Shown piece after piece: positions 1 to 5,994 of a stretch of DNA of 9,990 nucleotides; within the stretch, counting starts at the first letter, position 1; each line of letters opens with the position of its first letter. The translations under genes and the position numbers were made by a program. Origin of the DNA: Lachnospiraceae bacterium UBA7729 (lineage in GTDB: Bacteria; Bacillota; Clostridia; Lachnospirales; Lachnospiraceae); the NCBI GenBank assembly GCA_002482005.1, contig DLFD01000022.1, forward strand, positions 87,235 through 97,224. The letters are read 5' to 3'. Below the pieces are notes generated by a model that was not told the origin of the DNA, did not search any database, and worked only from the letters and a program-made list of their open reading frames with translations.

Positions 1-460
1 AGAAAAACAGGAAAACCTGTTATTTCCTTCGCTGGCCGGCCTGCCGCGCATTCGAGCCAGGCGAAGAAAAACAGGAAAACTTGTTATATCCTTCGCTGGC
101 CGGCCTGCCGCGCACTCGAGCCAGGCGAAGAAAAACAGGAAAACTTGTTATATCCTTCGCTGGCCGGCCTGCCACGCATTCGAGCCAGGCGAAGAAAAAC
201 AGGAAAACTTGTAATATCCTTCGCTAGCCGGCCTGCCGCGCATCCGAGCCAGGCGAAGAAAAATAAGAAATCTTGTTATATCCTTCGCTGGCCAGCCTGC
301 CGTGCATCCGAGCCAGGCGAAGAAAAATAAGAAATCTTGTTATATCCTTCGCTGGCCAGCCTGCTGCGCACTCGAGCCAGGCGAAGAAAAACAGGAAAAC
401 TTGTTATTTCCTTCGCTGTATGTCAGTCCCTGAAAATAGGCCGGGCGAAGAGAATCAAGA
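1..460 (+). repeat. 64-bp tandem repeat array, two hairpins per unit
   Basis: Units begin at 27, 91, 155, 219, 283, 347 and 411, an exact 64-bp period, and the array enters from the left edge of the window. Each unit has a larger hairpin, CTTCGCTGGC pairing with GCCAGGCGAAG around one bulged G, and a smaller one, ACAGG-AAAA-CYTGT or ATAAG-AAAT-CTTGT. The last unit (411 onward) keeps the CTTCGC/GCGAAG arms but has a different loop and then decays. Because 64 is not a multiple of 3, the reading frame changes at every unit and stops occur, so this is not a repeated protein. Stem changes in the small hairpin are G-C, G.U and A-U at one pair and C-G to U.G at another, which fits folding as plus-strand RNA. 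There are no unique spacers, so it is not CRISPR. The function is unknown. Confidence 0.9.
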
Positions 461-490
461 AGGCGGGGCAGGCCTTCGCCTGTCCCGCCT
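461..490 (-). terminator. Terminator downstream of the alcohol dehydrogenase
   Basis: A 13-bp stem with a four-base loop: AGGCGGGGCAGGC (461-473), loop CTTC, GCCTGTCCCGCCT (478-490), with one G/T pair. Read on the minus strand it begins 23 bases after the dehydrogenase stop and is followed by a T-rich tail (TTCTTGATTCTC). It separates the dehydrogenase from the 64-bp array. The tail is not a pure T run, so termination could be partial. Confidence 0.7.
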
Positions 491-513
491 GAAGAAGCGT
501 TGAAATATCTCCT

Positions 514-1674
514 TTAGAATGCCGCCTTGAAGATCTCGATGATGTCTTCCTTGCTCAGCGGTACGAAGCATCCGACGGATCCAGCGGCAGCCTTCTCAGC
601 CATCTTCTCAAAGTGGGTCTGGTCGGTGATTCCGACTGCGCGGAGTGTGGATGGGATCTCCATGGTCTTGAACAGGAAGTCGGCGGTCTTCTGGATCGCT
701 TCCTTTGCGACTGCCATGTCGTCATCGCCCTTAAGGTCCCAGACATTGCGGCCGTACTCAGCGAGGATCGGGGCAGTCTTGTCGGACAGGATGTGCTCCA
801 TCCATCTCGGGGTCAGGATCGCAAGACCCTGGCCATGGGTGATGTCGTAGAACGCGGAGAGCTCATGCTCCATCGGATGGACGCACCATGCCGGCGCATT
901 GCCGACGCGGGTGATCCCGTTGATGGCGTTGGAAGCCGCCCACATCAGGTTTGCGCGAGCTTCATAGTTGTCCGGGTGCTCGTAAGCGATCGGGCCATAC
1001 TTGAACATGACTTTCAGCAAGCCTTCGCCGAATCTCTTCTGGACGTCTGCATCCTTCTCGAAGCTGAAGTAGTTCTCGAAGGTGTGGCTGATCATGTCCG
1101 CGGTGCCGGCTGCAGTCTGCTTCTTTGATACGGAGAAAGTGTAGGTCGGATCGAGGATGGACATAGTCGGCTTGAGGCAAGGAGCAGCGGTCCCCCACTT
1201 CTCGTTCTTCGTCATATCGGAAATGACAGCAAATTCATCCATCTCGGAGCCGGTAGCTGCCAGCGTCAGAACAGAGTAGATCGGCAGAGCCGCCTTGATC
1301 TTCTCAGGATGGATGACCAGGTCCCATGCATCGCCATCATACTTTGCACCGGCTGCGACAACCTTTGCGCAGTCGATTGTTGACCCGCCGCCGATCGCAA
1401 GGACCATATCGAGGCCTTCACTCTTGCACATCTCAACACCTTTGCGTACGGTCTCGATCTTCGGGTTCGGCTCAACGCCGGACAGTTCGCTGACGGTCAG
1501 CCCTGCATCCTTCAGGATCTTCATGGCGCTGTCATAGATGCCGTTGCGCTTGATGGAGCCGCCGCCGTAAACCATGAGAACCTTGTCGCCGCTGGCTTTC
1601 AGCTCGCTCAGATGGGAGATCATCCCTTTGCCGAAGTGGATCATAGTCGGGAGCGAGATTGAAAAATTATACAT
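514..1674 (-). CDS. Iron-containing alcohol dehydrogenase (BdhA/YqhD type)
   Basis: A 386-aa protein of the group III iron-dependent alcohol dehydrogenase family, cytosolic, expected to interconvert aldehydes and alcohols with a nicotinamide cofactor. The N-terminal Rossmann-like domain shows VYGGGS at residues 35-40 and GGGSTID at 95-101. The family's metal ligands line up as Asp193 and His197 (in TADMISHTFENY), His266 and His280. GGGS at 37-40, where NAD-preferring relatives such as FucO carry an acidic residue, resembles YqhD and butanol dehydrogenases and suggests NADPH preference. Full length for the family. The ATG is preceded by GGAGG (1681-1685) at a 6-base gap, so the start is secure. 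It is a single-gene unit between the operator region at 1771-1802 and the terminator at 461-490. The natural substrate cannot be told from sequence; butanal, ethanal and other short aldehydes are all possible. Confidence 0.93.
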   Translation of the reverse strand: MYNFSISLPTMIHFGKGMISHLSELKASGDKVLMVYGGGSIKRNGIYDSAMKILKDAGLTVSELSGVEPNPKIETVRKGVEMCKSEGLDMVLAIGGGSTIDCAKVVAAGAKYDGDAWDLVIHPEKIKAALPIYSVLTLAATGSEMDEFAVISDMTKNEKWGTAAPCLKPTMSILDPTYTFSVSKKQTAAGTADMISHTFENYFSFEKDADVQKRFGEGLLKVMFKYGPIAYEHPDNYEARANLMWAASNAINGITRVGNAPAWCVHPMEHELSAFYDITHGQGLAILTPRWMEHILSDKTAPILAEYGRNVWDLKGDDDMAVAKEAIQKTADFLFKTMEIPSTLRAVGITDQTHFEKMAEKAAAGSVGCFVPLSKEDIIEIFKAAF

Positions 1675-1764
1675 AAGAAACCTCCTTTTTTAAGATGCAA
1701 ACCGGTTGAGCAGCCCAAAACCCGGACTTGGATAACGGCCTTCCGGTCTGTAAGCCTATTACCT

Positions 1765-1770
1765 ATAATA
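1765..1770 (-). promoter_or_regulatory. Probable -10 of the alcohol dehydrogenase promoter
   Basis: On the minus strand this reads TATTAT, which would start transcription near 1758 and give a leader of about 80 bases. The -35 position at a 17-base gap is poor (TCTATC) and lies inside the palindromes at 1771-1802, as expected for a promoter that depends on or is blocked by a bound regulator. A perfect TATAAT (1764-1769) also exists on the plus strand, without a convincing -35. Confidence 0.4.
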
Positions 1771-1802
1771 CTATCACAATTTATTGTGATAGATCTCACA
1801 AT
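1771..1802. promoter_or_regulatory. Composite palindromic operator, CRP/FNR-like half-sites
   Basis: Two overlapping palindromes share one half-site. The first is a perfect inverted repeat, CTATCACAAT (1771-1780), TT, ATTGTGATAG (1783-1792). The second is ATTGTGA (1783-1789), TAGATC, TCACAAT (1796-1802), which matches the CRP/FNR-type pattern TGTGA-N6-TCACA. The site covers the weak -35 region and touches the -10 of the dehydrogenase promoter, so a bound protein would control that gene. The regulator is not encoded in the window. The family assignment is inferred from half-site similarity; a different dimeric regulator is possible. Confidence 0.65.
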
Positions 1803-1870
1803 TCACCAATAATCCACAAATGAAATTGAGATAATAAAAGAAACTTCAGCATATTAACGAGAAAGATTAG

Positions 1871-1887
1871 CACATATTCAATTTGTG
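1871..1887. promoter_or_regulatory. Imperfect 17-bp palindrome upstream of glgB promoter
   Basis: CACATATTCAATTTGTG is symmetric about its central C except for one T/T pair, and ends four bases before the -35 of the glgB promoter. The position suits an activator or repressor site. It is different from the operator at 1771-1802 and is weaker evidence on its own. Confidence 0.35.
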
Positions 1888-1891
1888 TAAA

Positions 1892-1920
1892 TTGCCCGCA
1901 TGGGAGCAATCGCTTATGAT
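1892..1920 (+). promoter_or_regulatory. Sigma-A type promoter for glgB
   Basis: TTGCCC (1892-1897), a 17-base gap, then TATGAT (1915-1920). The predicted start near 1927 gives a leader of about 218 bases that contains all three 61-bp repeats. A second possible promoter lies upstream (TTGAGA near 1826 with a CATATT-like -10), but this one is closer to consensus. Confidence 0.6.
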
Positions 1921-1957
1921 AGAGACAAATACATGGCGCGGCTGCGGGCACAGAAAA

Positions 1958-2140
1958 GCCAGGCCGATGCTTTTGTGGAGCCGTCGCTCTCGAAAGATTC
2001 TGCGGCCGTGTAGGAATAGCCAGGCCGATGCTTTTGTGGAGCCGCCGCTCTCAAAAGATCCTGCGGCCGTGCGGGAAAAGCCAGGCCGATGCTTTTGTGG
2101 AGCCGCCGCTCTCAAAAGATCCTGCGGCCGTGGAGGAAAA
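1958..2140 (+). repeat. Three 61-bp tandem repeats in the glgB leader
   Basis: Units start at 1958, 2019 and 2080, and a further start would fall at 2141; a partial, degraded copy precedes them. Each unit folds as CTTTTG, GAG, a six-base loop, CTC, CAAAAG (1970-1996, 2031-2057, 2092-2118). The one stem difference in unit 1 (CGAAAG) converts a U-A pair to U.G in plus-strand RNA and so preserves the stem. The end of each unit varies around GGAAAAG; in the last unit it is GGAGGAAAAG and serves as the glgB ribosome binding site. The array lies wholly inside the predicted transcript leader. The frame is open across it only because 183 is divisible by 3. Confidence 0.9.
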
Positions 2141-2141
2141 G
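2132..2141 (+). promoter_or_regulatory. glgB ribosome binding site, part of the repeat
   Basis: GGAGGAAAAG ends 3 bases before the ATG at 2145, with the GGAGG core 8 bases away. The equivalent positions of the first two repeats read TAGGAATAG and CGGGAAAAG. This decides for the start at 2145 over the upstream in-frame ATG at 2028, which lies in repeat 2, and over the ATG at 2151. Confidence 0.8.
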
Positions 2142-2144
2142 AGG

Positions 2145-4085
2145 ATGAGTATGGATCTTCAGAGTTTCTATGATGGCAATGAGTTTACCTTATATAATTT
2201 CCTCGGCGCTCATGTGACGCCGGAAGGAACATATTTCAGGACGTATGCGCCGGCGGCTTCGGAGGTCTCCGTGATCGGGGAGTTCAACGGCTGGAACGGG
2301 ACTCCTATGCACAGGATCCTCAACGGCCAGTTCTTCGAGGCACTGGTCCCGGAGGCAAGGCCAGGGCAGATGTACAAGTTCCGGATCACTTCGAACGCAG
2401 GGACTCATGACCATGCGGATCCGTACGCTTTCTCCTCTCAGCTGAGACCGGAGACGGCATCCGTGATCTGGGACATGGACAGGTATGCTTTCTACGATTC
2501 TGACTGGATGAAGAAGAGAAGGGAAGAGGGCAGGGCTCAGGCAGAAGCGGGCAAGCCGCCTTACTTCGACAAGCCTCTGAACCTCTACGAGCTGCATCTC
2601 GGTTCCTGGAAGAGAAAGGACGACCCGGATGAGCTGGCGAAGAAACTCGATGAGGCGAAGGAGAAGGGAGAAGGAATCGACGTTTCCTTCGGCTGGTATC
2701 GATATGAGGAGATCGCGAAACTCCTGATCCCATATCTGAAGGAGAACAATTTCAATGCAGTCGAGTTCATGCCGCTGAATGAGTATCCGGCTGATGAATC
2801 CTGGGGATATCAGGCGACCGGCTTCTTCTCGGCGACCGCACGCTACGGAACGCCGGACGGACTCAAGTATCTGGTTGACATGCTTCACCAGAACAACATA
2901 TCGGTGATCCTCGATATCGTGACAGTGCATTTTGCGACGAACGACTATGCCCTGGCAGACTATGACGGAACACAGCTGTACGAATATCCGAATAATGCGA
3001 TCAATATCTCCGAATGGGGAAGTGCCAACTTCAACCACTCCAGGGGAGACATCGCAAGCTTCCTGAACTCCGCAAGCGCTTTCTGGCTGGATAAATATCA
3101 CTTCGACGGACTTCGATTTGATGCAGTCGGAAACCTGATCTACTGGATGGGGAACGAAGCGCGCGGGGTCAACACGAACACGGTCGAATTTCTGAAGAAG
3201 ATGAACAGTGGCCTGAAAGCCATGTATCCGGATGCAATGCTGATCGCGGAGGACTCCTCTGCATATCCGGGCGTCACGACGCCGGTGCAGTACGGAGGAC
3301 TCGGGTTTGACTATAAGTGGGACCTCGGATGGATGAATGATACCCTCAATTTCTTCCGCACCGATCCGCCATACAGGAGCCAGGAATACCACAAACTCAC
3401 ATTTTCCATGGCATACTTCAGGAATGAGCGCTATCTGCTGCCGCTGTCCCACGATGAAGTGGTTCACGGCAAGGCGAGCATCATCCAGAAGATGGCGGGA
3501 GACTATGACCAGAAGTTCCCGCAGGCGAGGGCACTGTACCTCTACATGTTCCTGCACCCGGGCAAGAAGCTGAATTTCATGGGCAATGAGTTTGCCCAGT
3601 TCCGCGAGTGGGATGAGAAGAAACAGCAGGATTTCATGCTGCTGAAGTATCCGTTGCATGACGCGTTCCATCACTATTTTGAGAATCTGGGGAAGCTGTA
3701 CCTTGATTACCCGGCCCTCTGGCAGGAAGACTACGTCGAGGAAGGATTCCGCTGGCTTCAGGCGGACGATACCGAGCATGTGGTGTACGCGTTCGAGAGG
3801 AAGACAGCCGGTCAGACCGTTCTCGGAGTCTTCAACCTGTCAGACAGAACGCAGGAGTTCGTCTTCCAGACGGGCGCCAGTGGAAATGGAGATCCCGGGC
3901 CTGCTCCGGCATCCGGCGGCGTGGGCGCGCTCCAGCTCCTTATCGATTCCGATGACCAGAAGTATGGCGGAAGCACGAAAGAGACTGCAAGGACAAAGAA
4001 ACTGACCCTGGATAAGAAAGAACCGGGCATGATCCGGATCAGCCTGCCGCCGTATACTGGCAGGGCATATCTCGAACTCAGCTGA
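2145..4085 (+). CDS. glgB: 1,4-alpha-glucan branching enzyme (GH13)
   Basis: A 646-aa glycogen branching enzyme that cuts alpha-1,4 chains and rejoins them as alpha-1,6 branches in the cytosol. A CBM48-type domain spans roughly residues 20-105, then the GH13 catalytic barrel and a C-terminal beta domain from about 540. Catalytic residues are visible: nucleophile Asp326 (DGLRFDAV), acid/base Glu369 (LIAEDSSAYPG) and Asp437 (LPLSHDEVVHGK). The SHDEVVHGK and FMGNEFAQFREWDE motifs are typical of bacterial GlgB (GH13_9) as found in Clostridia. Compared with relatives I recall, there is an extra charged segment at about 158-181 and a Gly/Pro/Ala-rich stretch at about 577-594. No other glycogen gene is in the window, so it appears to be an orphan glgB with its own promoter and long repeat-bearing leader. 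The ATG at 2145 is chosen from GGAGG 8 bases upstream. Confidence 0.96.
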   Translation: MSMDLQSFYDGNEFTLYNFLGAHVTPEGTYFRTYAPAASEVSVIGEFNGWNGTPMHRILNGQFFEALVPEARPGQMYKFRITSNAGTHDHADPYAFSSQLRPETASVIWDMDRYAFYDSDWMKKRREEGRAQAEAGKPPYFDKPLNLYELHLGSWKRKDDPDELAKKLDEAKEKGEGIDVSFGWYRYEEIAKLLIPYLKENNFNAVEFMPLNEYPADESWGYQATGFFSATARYGTPDGLKYLVDMLHQNNISVILDIVTVHFATNDYALADYDGTQLYEYPNNAINISEWGSANFNHSRGDIASFLNSASAFWLDKYHFDGLRFDAVGNLIYWMGNEARGVNTNTVEFLKKMNSGLKAMYPDAMLIAEDSSAYPGVTTPVQYGGLGFDYKWDLGWMNDTLNFFRTDPPYRSQEYHKLTFSMAYFRNERYLLPLSHDEVVHGKASIIQKMAGDYDQKFPQARALYLYMFLHPGKKLNFMGNEFAQFREWDEKKQQDFMLLKYPLHDAFHHYFENLGKLYLDYPALWQEDYVEEGFRWLQADDTEHVVYAFERKTAGQTVLGVFNLSDRTQEFVFQTGASGNGDPGPAPASGGVGALQLLIDSDDQKYGGSTKETARTKKLTLDKKEPGMIRISLPPYTGRAYLELS

Positions 4086-4086
4086 G

Positions 4087-4198
4087 CATGTAAAAACAGG
4101 CATGCAAAAACAGGTATGCAAAAACCGGCATGCAAAAACAGGCATGCAAAAACAGGTATGCAAAAACCGGCATACGGGAACAGGCATGTGGGGACGGG
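4087..4198 (+). repeat. 14-bp satellite after glgB with 42-bp higher order
   Basis: Eight units of 14 bases start two bases after the glgB stop: CATGYAAAAACAGG (A) and TATGCAAAAACCGG (B), in the order A A B A A B, followed by two decayed units (CATACGGGAACAGG, CATGTGGGGACGGG). A possible ninth, strongly diverged unit is at 4199-4212. The A A B order implies duplication of a 42-bp block after the 14-bp unit had diverged. It is open in two plus frames but has no start with a ribosome binding site, so I treat it as noncoding. Confidence 0.9.
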
Positions 4199-4228
4199 TA
4201 CCAGTGTGCAGGTATCTGTCCCAGTTTT

Positions 4229-4273
4229 CATCCCATAGGATGCAAAAAGGCCGCAGGTGGCGGGTTTTCTGTA
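4229..4273 (+). terminator. Terminator-like dispersed element, copy A
   Basis: Begins with the small palindrome ATCC-CATA-GGAT, then GCAAAAAGG, a stem CCGC (4251-4254), AGGTG, GCGG (4260-4263), and GTTTTCTGTA. The A-run and T-run can extend the stem. It is the first terminator-like signal after glgB, about 140 bases past the stop. A related element lies at 7440-7485 after htrA and a partial one on the minus strand at 8600-8622. Confidence 0.5.
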
Positions 4274-4291
4274 CGGCGACGAGCCACAAAG

Positions 4292-4320
4292 CGCCGCCCA
4301 TGCGGCGACGCGAAGTCGCC
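4292..4320 (+). other. Two mutually exclusive GC hairpins
   Basis: CGCCGC (4292-4297), CCAT, GCGGCG (4302-4307) overlaps GGCGAC (4304-4309), GCGAA, GTCGCC (4315-4320). Another GGCGAC at 4275-4280 could compete for the same partner. The set lies just upstream of the -10 at 4338, so it would be DNA of the promoter region or the tail of the glgB transcript rather than the leader of the next gene. Confidence 0.4.
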
Positions 4321-4334
4321 TCCTACTCGAATTG

Positions 4335-4343
4335 TGCTATAAT
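4335..4343 (+). promoter_or_regulatory. Extended -10 promoter for the lysozyme gene
   Basis: TGCTATAAT is a perfect TGn-TATAAT extended -10. No good -35 is present at 17 bases (GTCGCC), which is acceptable for extended -10 promoters. The predicted start near 4350 leaves a leader of about 55 bases containing duplicated GAGAATT and AAAGGTAAGAAA-like short repeats. Confidence 0.6.
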
Positions 4344-4404
4344 ACCGGAGATACCTGTGATCGTTGAGAATTGAGAATTAGGAAAGGTAAGAAAAGGTAA
4401 GAAA

Positions 4405-5826
4405 TTGAGGAGTTTCAGAAAAAATATATTCGTGATGGGGCTTGCCAGTCTTCTTCTTGTCGCGGAGCCGGCGGCTTCCTGTGTGTATGCGGATGATCTT
4501 TTCACGGACGATGCGGCGTCTGCGGATGAGAAGTCGCAGGTCGTCTCTGGAAGCGATGAGCTTGTCGGGGAGAGCGCTGGCGGCCTGTTCGAGGATCAGA
4601 ATACGAATGTCCAGTCCAGGGACGGGATCCCGACAGATGATGGGGAAACCGGAAAGAGCGGAAAGTCTTCGAGAAAGATGATCGCAGGTTTCCGTCAGAC
4701 GGGCCTGATCAAAAGCATCACCTTTGACGAAGGCAGCAAGCCGTCGCTCGATTCCCTCAGGGCACAGTTTCCGGGGACGGTCGACGTCTACTTTGTCGGT
4801 GAGAACAAGCCGGAGACCCTGAGCACGGTCTGGCAGTGTGTCGGGGAAGACTACAGCAGCTCCGGCGGGAGCTATTTTCTGTTCACGCCGACATTCGACG
4901 AGTCAGAATACCTGGTCAGGGGGATGAGTATCACCAACGATGCTCCCTACATTGAAGTCAGGAAGAAACCGGCCGTAGCGGTGGAGATGATCGAATCTGC
5001 GCCTCCCACTGTGAACGAAAAGAAGGTCTTCGAGTACTGCACGAAGGAAATGGGCCTCAGCAAGGCTGCCGCCTGCGGGATCCTTGCCAACATGTACTGC
5101 GAGTCCGGGTTCCGGACCAATGCCATCGGGGACGGCAATACCTCCGTGGGTGTCTGCCAGTGGCATAACGGCCGCTGGACGAACCTGAGAAGCTACACCA
5201 AAGACTGGCAGAAGCTGGAAGGTCAGCTGAGCTTCATGAACTATGAGCTTGAGCACGGCTACTCTGCGACGCTGAACTATCTGAAAGAAGTGACGGACGA
5301 CGCACAGGGCGCCTACGATGCGGCGAACTTCTGGTGTCTCCACTACGAGATGCCCGACAGCGCGAGAACAAGGGGAATCACGAGAGGATACCTGGCGAAG
5401 AACATCTACTGGCCAAGATACGGGGAAGACGGCGGTAAGACTGACGAGGAAGGCTGCAATGACTCCTTTGCGGGTGAGTATGTCTTCGACGGCGAGGGCA
5501 GTCTGAATATCAGAAGCGGCCATTCCGAAGACAGTGAAGTCGTCGGGTCCATTCCGGCGGGAGGAAAAGTGGAAGTCACGAGATCGAACGGCGAGTGGGC
5601 GCACGTCATCTGGAAGGGTCAGACAGGACTCTGCAGGATGGAATACCTGACTGTTGTCGAGCTTACGGCAGCGGACAGGGAAATCGGAGCAGAGACGGAG
5701 CCGGAGGATAATGCTGCGGCAGAGGCCGGGGCAGAGACGGAGCCGGAGTCGGAGAATAAGACTGAGGCTGATTCGGAGGATAATGCTGCGGCAAGGGCCG
5801 GGAGAGAGCCGGAGACAGAAAGCTGA
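4405..5826 (+). CDS. Secreted phage-tail-type lysozyme with SH3b domain
   Basis: A 473-aa exported protein. Residues 1-29 form a signal peptide (RSFRK basic head, hydrophobic core, CVYA end). An acidic linker (30-90) follows, then an Ig-like beta module (about 100-187) ending in the TFDESEY...APYIEV pattern. A lysozyme fold of the phage tail lysozyme type spans about 205-340, with likely catalytic Glu233 (NMYCESGF) and the GVCQWHNGRW segment. A bacterial SH3 domain (about 356-418, LNIRSG) follows, then a repetitive Glu/Ala/Thr tail (419-473). The expected role is cutting peptidoglycan outside the membrane. The TTG at 4405 is chosen because a stop lies in frame at 4372, AAAAGG sits 7 bases upstream and a full signal peptide follows. 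The next gene is another exported protein but has its own promoter. No phage genes surround it, so this is probably a cellular wall enzyme. Activity is inferred from family resemblance. Confidence 0.85.
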   Translation: MRSFRKNIFVMGLASLLLVAEPAASCVYADDLFTDDAASADEKSQVVSGSDELVGESAGGLFEDQNTNVQSRDGIPTDDGETGKSGKSSRKMIAGFRQTGLIKSITFDEGSKPSLDSLRAQFPGTVDVYFVGENKPETLSTVWQCVGEDYSSSGGSYFLFTPTFDESEYLVRGMSITNDAPYIEVRKKPAVAVEMIESAPPTVNEKKVFEYCTKEMGLSKAAACGILANMYCESGFRTNAIGDGNTSVGVCQWHNGRWTNLRSYTKDWQKLEGQLSFMNYELEHGYSATLNYLKEVTDDAQGAYDAANFWCLHYEMPDSARTRGITRGYLAKNIYWPRYGEDGGKTDEEGCNDSFAGEYVFDGEGSLNIRSGHSEDSEVVGSIPAGGKVEVTRSNGEWAHVIWKGQTGLCRMEYLTVVELTAADREIGAETEPEDNAAAEAGAETEPESENKTEADSEDNAAARAGREPETES

Positions 5827-5839
5827 GCAGAGGCCGGGG
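5689..5839 (+). repeat. Coding repeats in the lysozyme tail, crossing the stop
   Basis: GCAGAGACGGAGCCGGAG occurs at 5689 and 5731 (42 bases apart), and GGAGGATAATGCTGCGGCA occurs at 5703 and 5775 (72 bases apart). Both spacings are multiples of 3. The block GCAGAGGCCGGGGC at 5719 recurs at 5827, directly after the TGA stop and in the same frame (A-E-A-G-A), so the array continues into the untranslated region. Confidence 0.8.
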
Positions 5840-5841
5840 CG

Positions 5842-5871
5842 TTCACATTTTCTCCAAATTTATGACATAAT
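5842..5871 (+). promoter_or_regulatory. Sigma-A type promoter for the HtrA gene
   Basis: TTCACA (5842-5847), an 18-base gap, CATAAT (5866-5871), each 5 of 6 to consensus. The predicted start near 5878 gives a leader of about 117 bases. The leader can fold as GGTCTC (5897-5902) with GAGACC (5946-5951), enclosing GGAAC (5917-5921) with GTTCC (5930-5934). No specific stress-regulator site is recognised. Confidence 0.55.
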
Positions 5872-5994
5872 TCCATCAAAGATAACCGATATCATAGGTC
5901 TCGGAAAGCAAGGAAGGGAACAGAAAAAGGTTCCTGAATCAGATAGAGACCGGCAGATGGCCGGGAGGTTTTCAGAGACAAGGAGGTTTTCATT

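Noticed and set aside
1..460. CRISPR array
   Set aside because: The period is exactly 64 with no unique spacers; every base belongs to the repeat, and hairpins are internal. No cas genes are in view.
145..503. Short open frames over the 64-bp array
   Set aside because: The unit length shifts the frame at each repeat, there is no ribosome binding site, and the peptides are only translated repeat.
613..1128. 171-aa open frame antisense to the dehydrogenase
   Set aside because: It overlaps the well-supported dehydrogenase, has no ribosome binding site and shows no family signature.
2028..2144. Upstream start extending GlgB by 39 residues
   Set aside because: The extra residues are translated 61-bp repeat, with no ribosome binding site before 2028, whereas 2145 has GGAGG 8 bases away.
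2190..3779. Long 529-aa open frame antisense to glgB
   Set aside because: It lies wholly inside glgB, which has full catalytic motifs and a good ribosome binding site. The antisense product has no recognisable domain and its length reflects codon bias in a GC-rich gene.
4102..4374. Repeat peptide (MQKQ...) from the 14-bp satellite
   Set aside because: 14-bp repeats give a lysine/glutamine-rich peptide in two frames by composition; no ribosome binding site and no continuation into a domain.
5878..5994. Riboswitch in the htrA leader
   Set aside because: Some hairpins can be drawn, but no known aptamer signature is visible and there is no alternative terminator.
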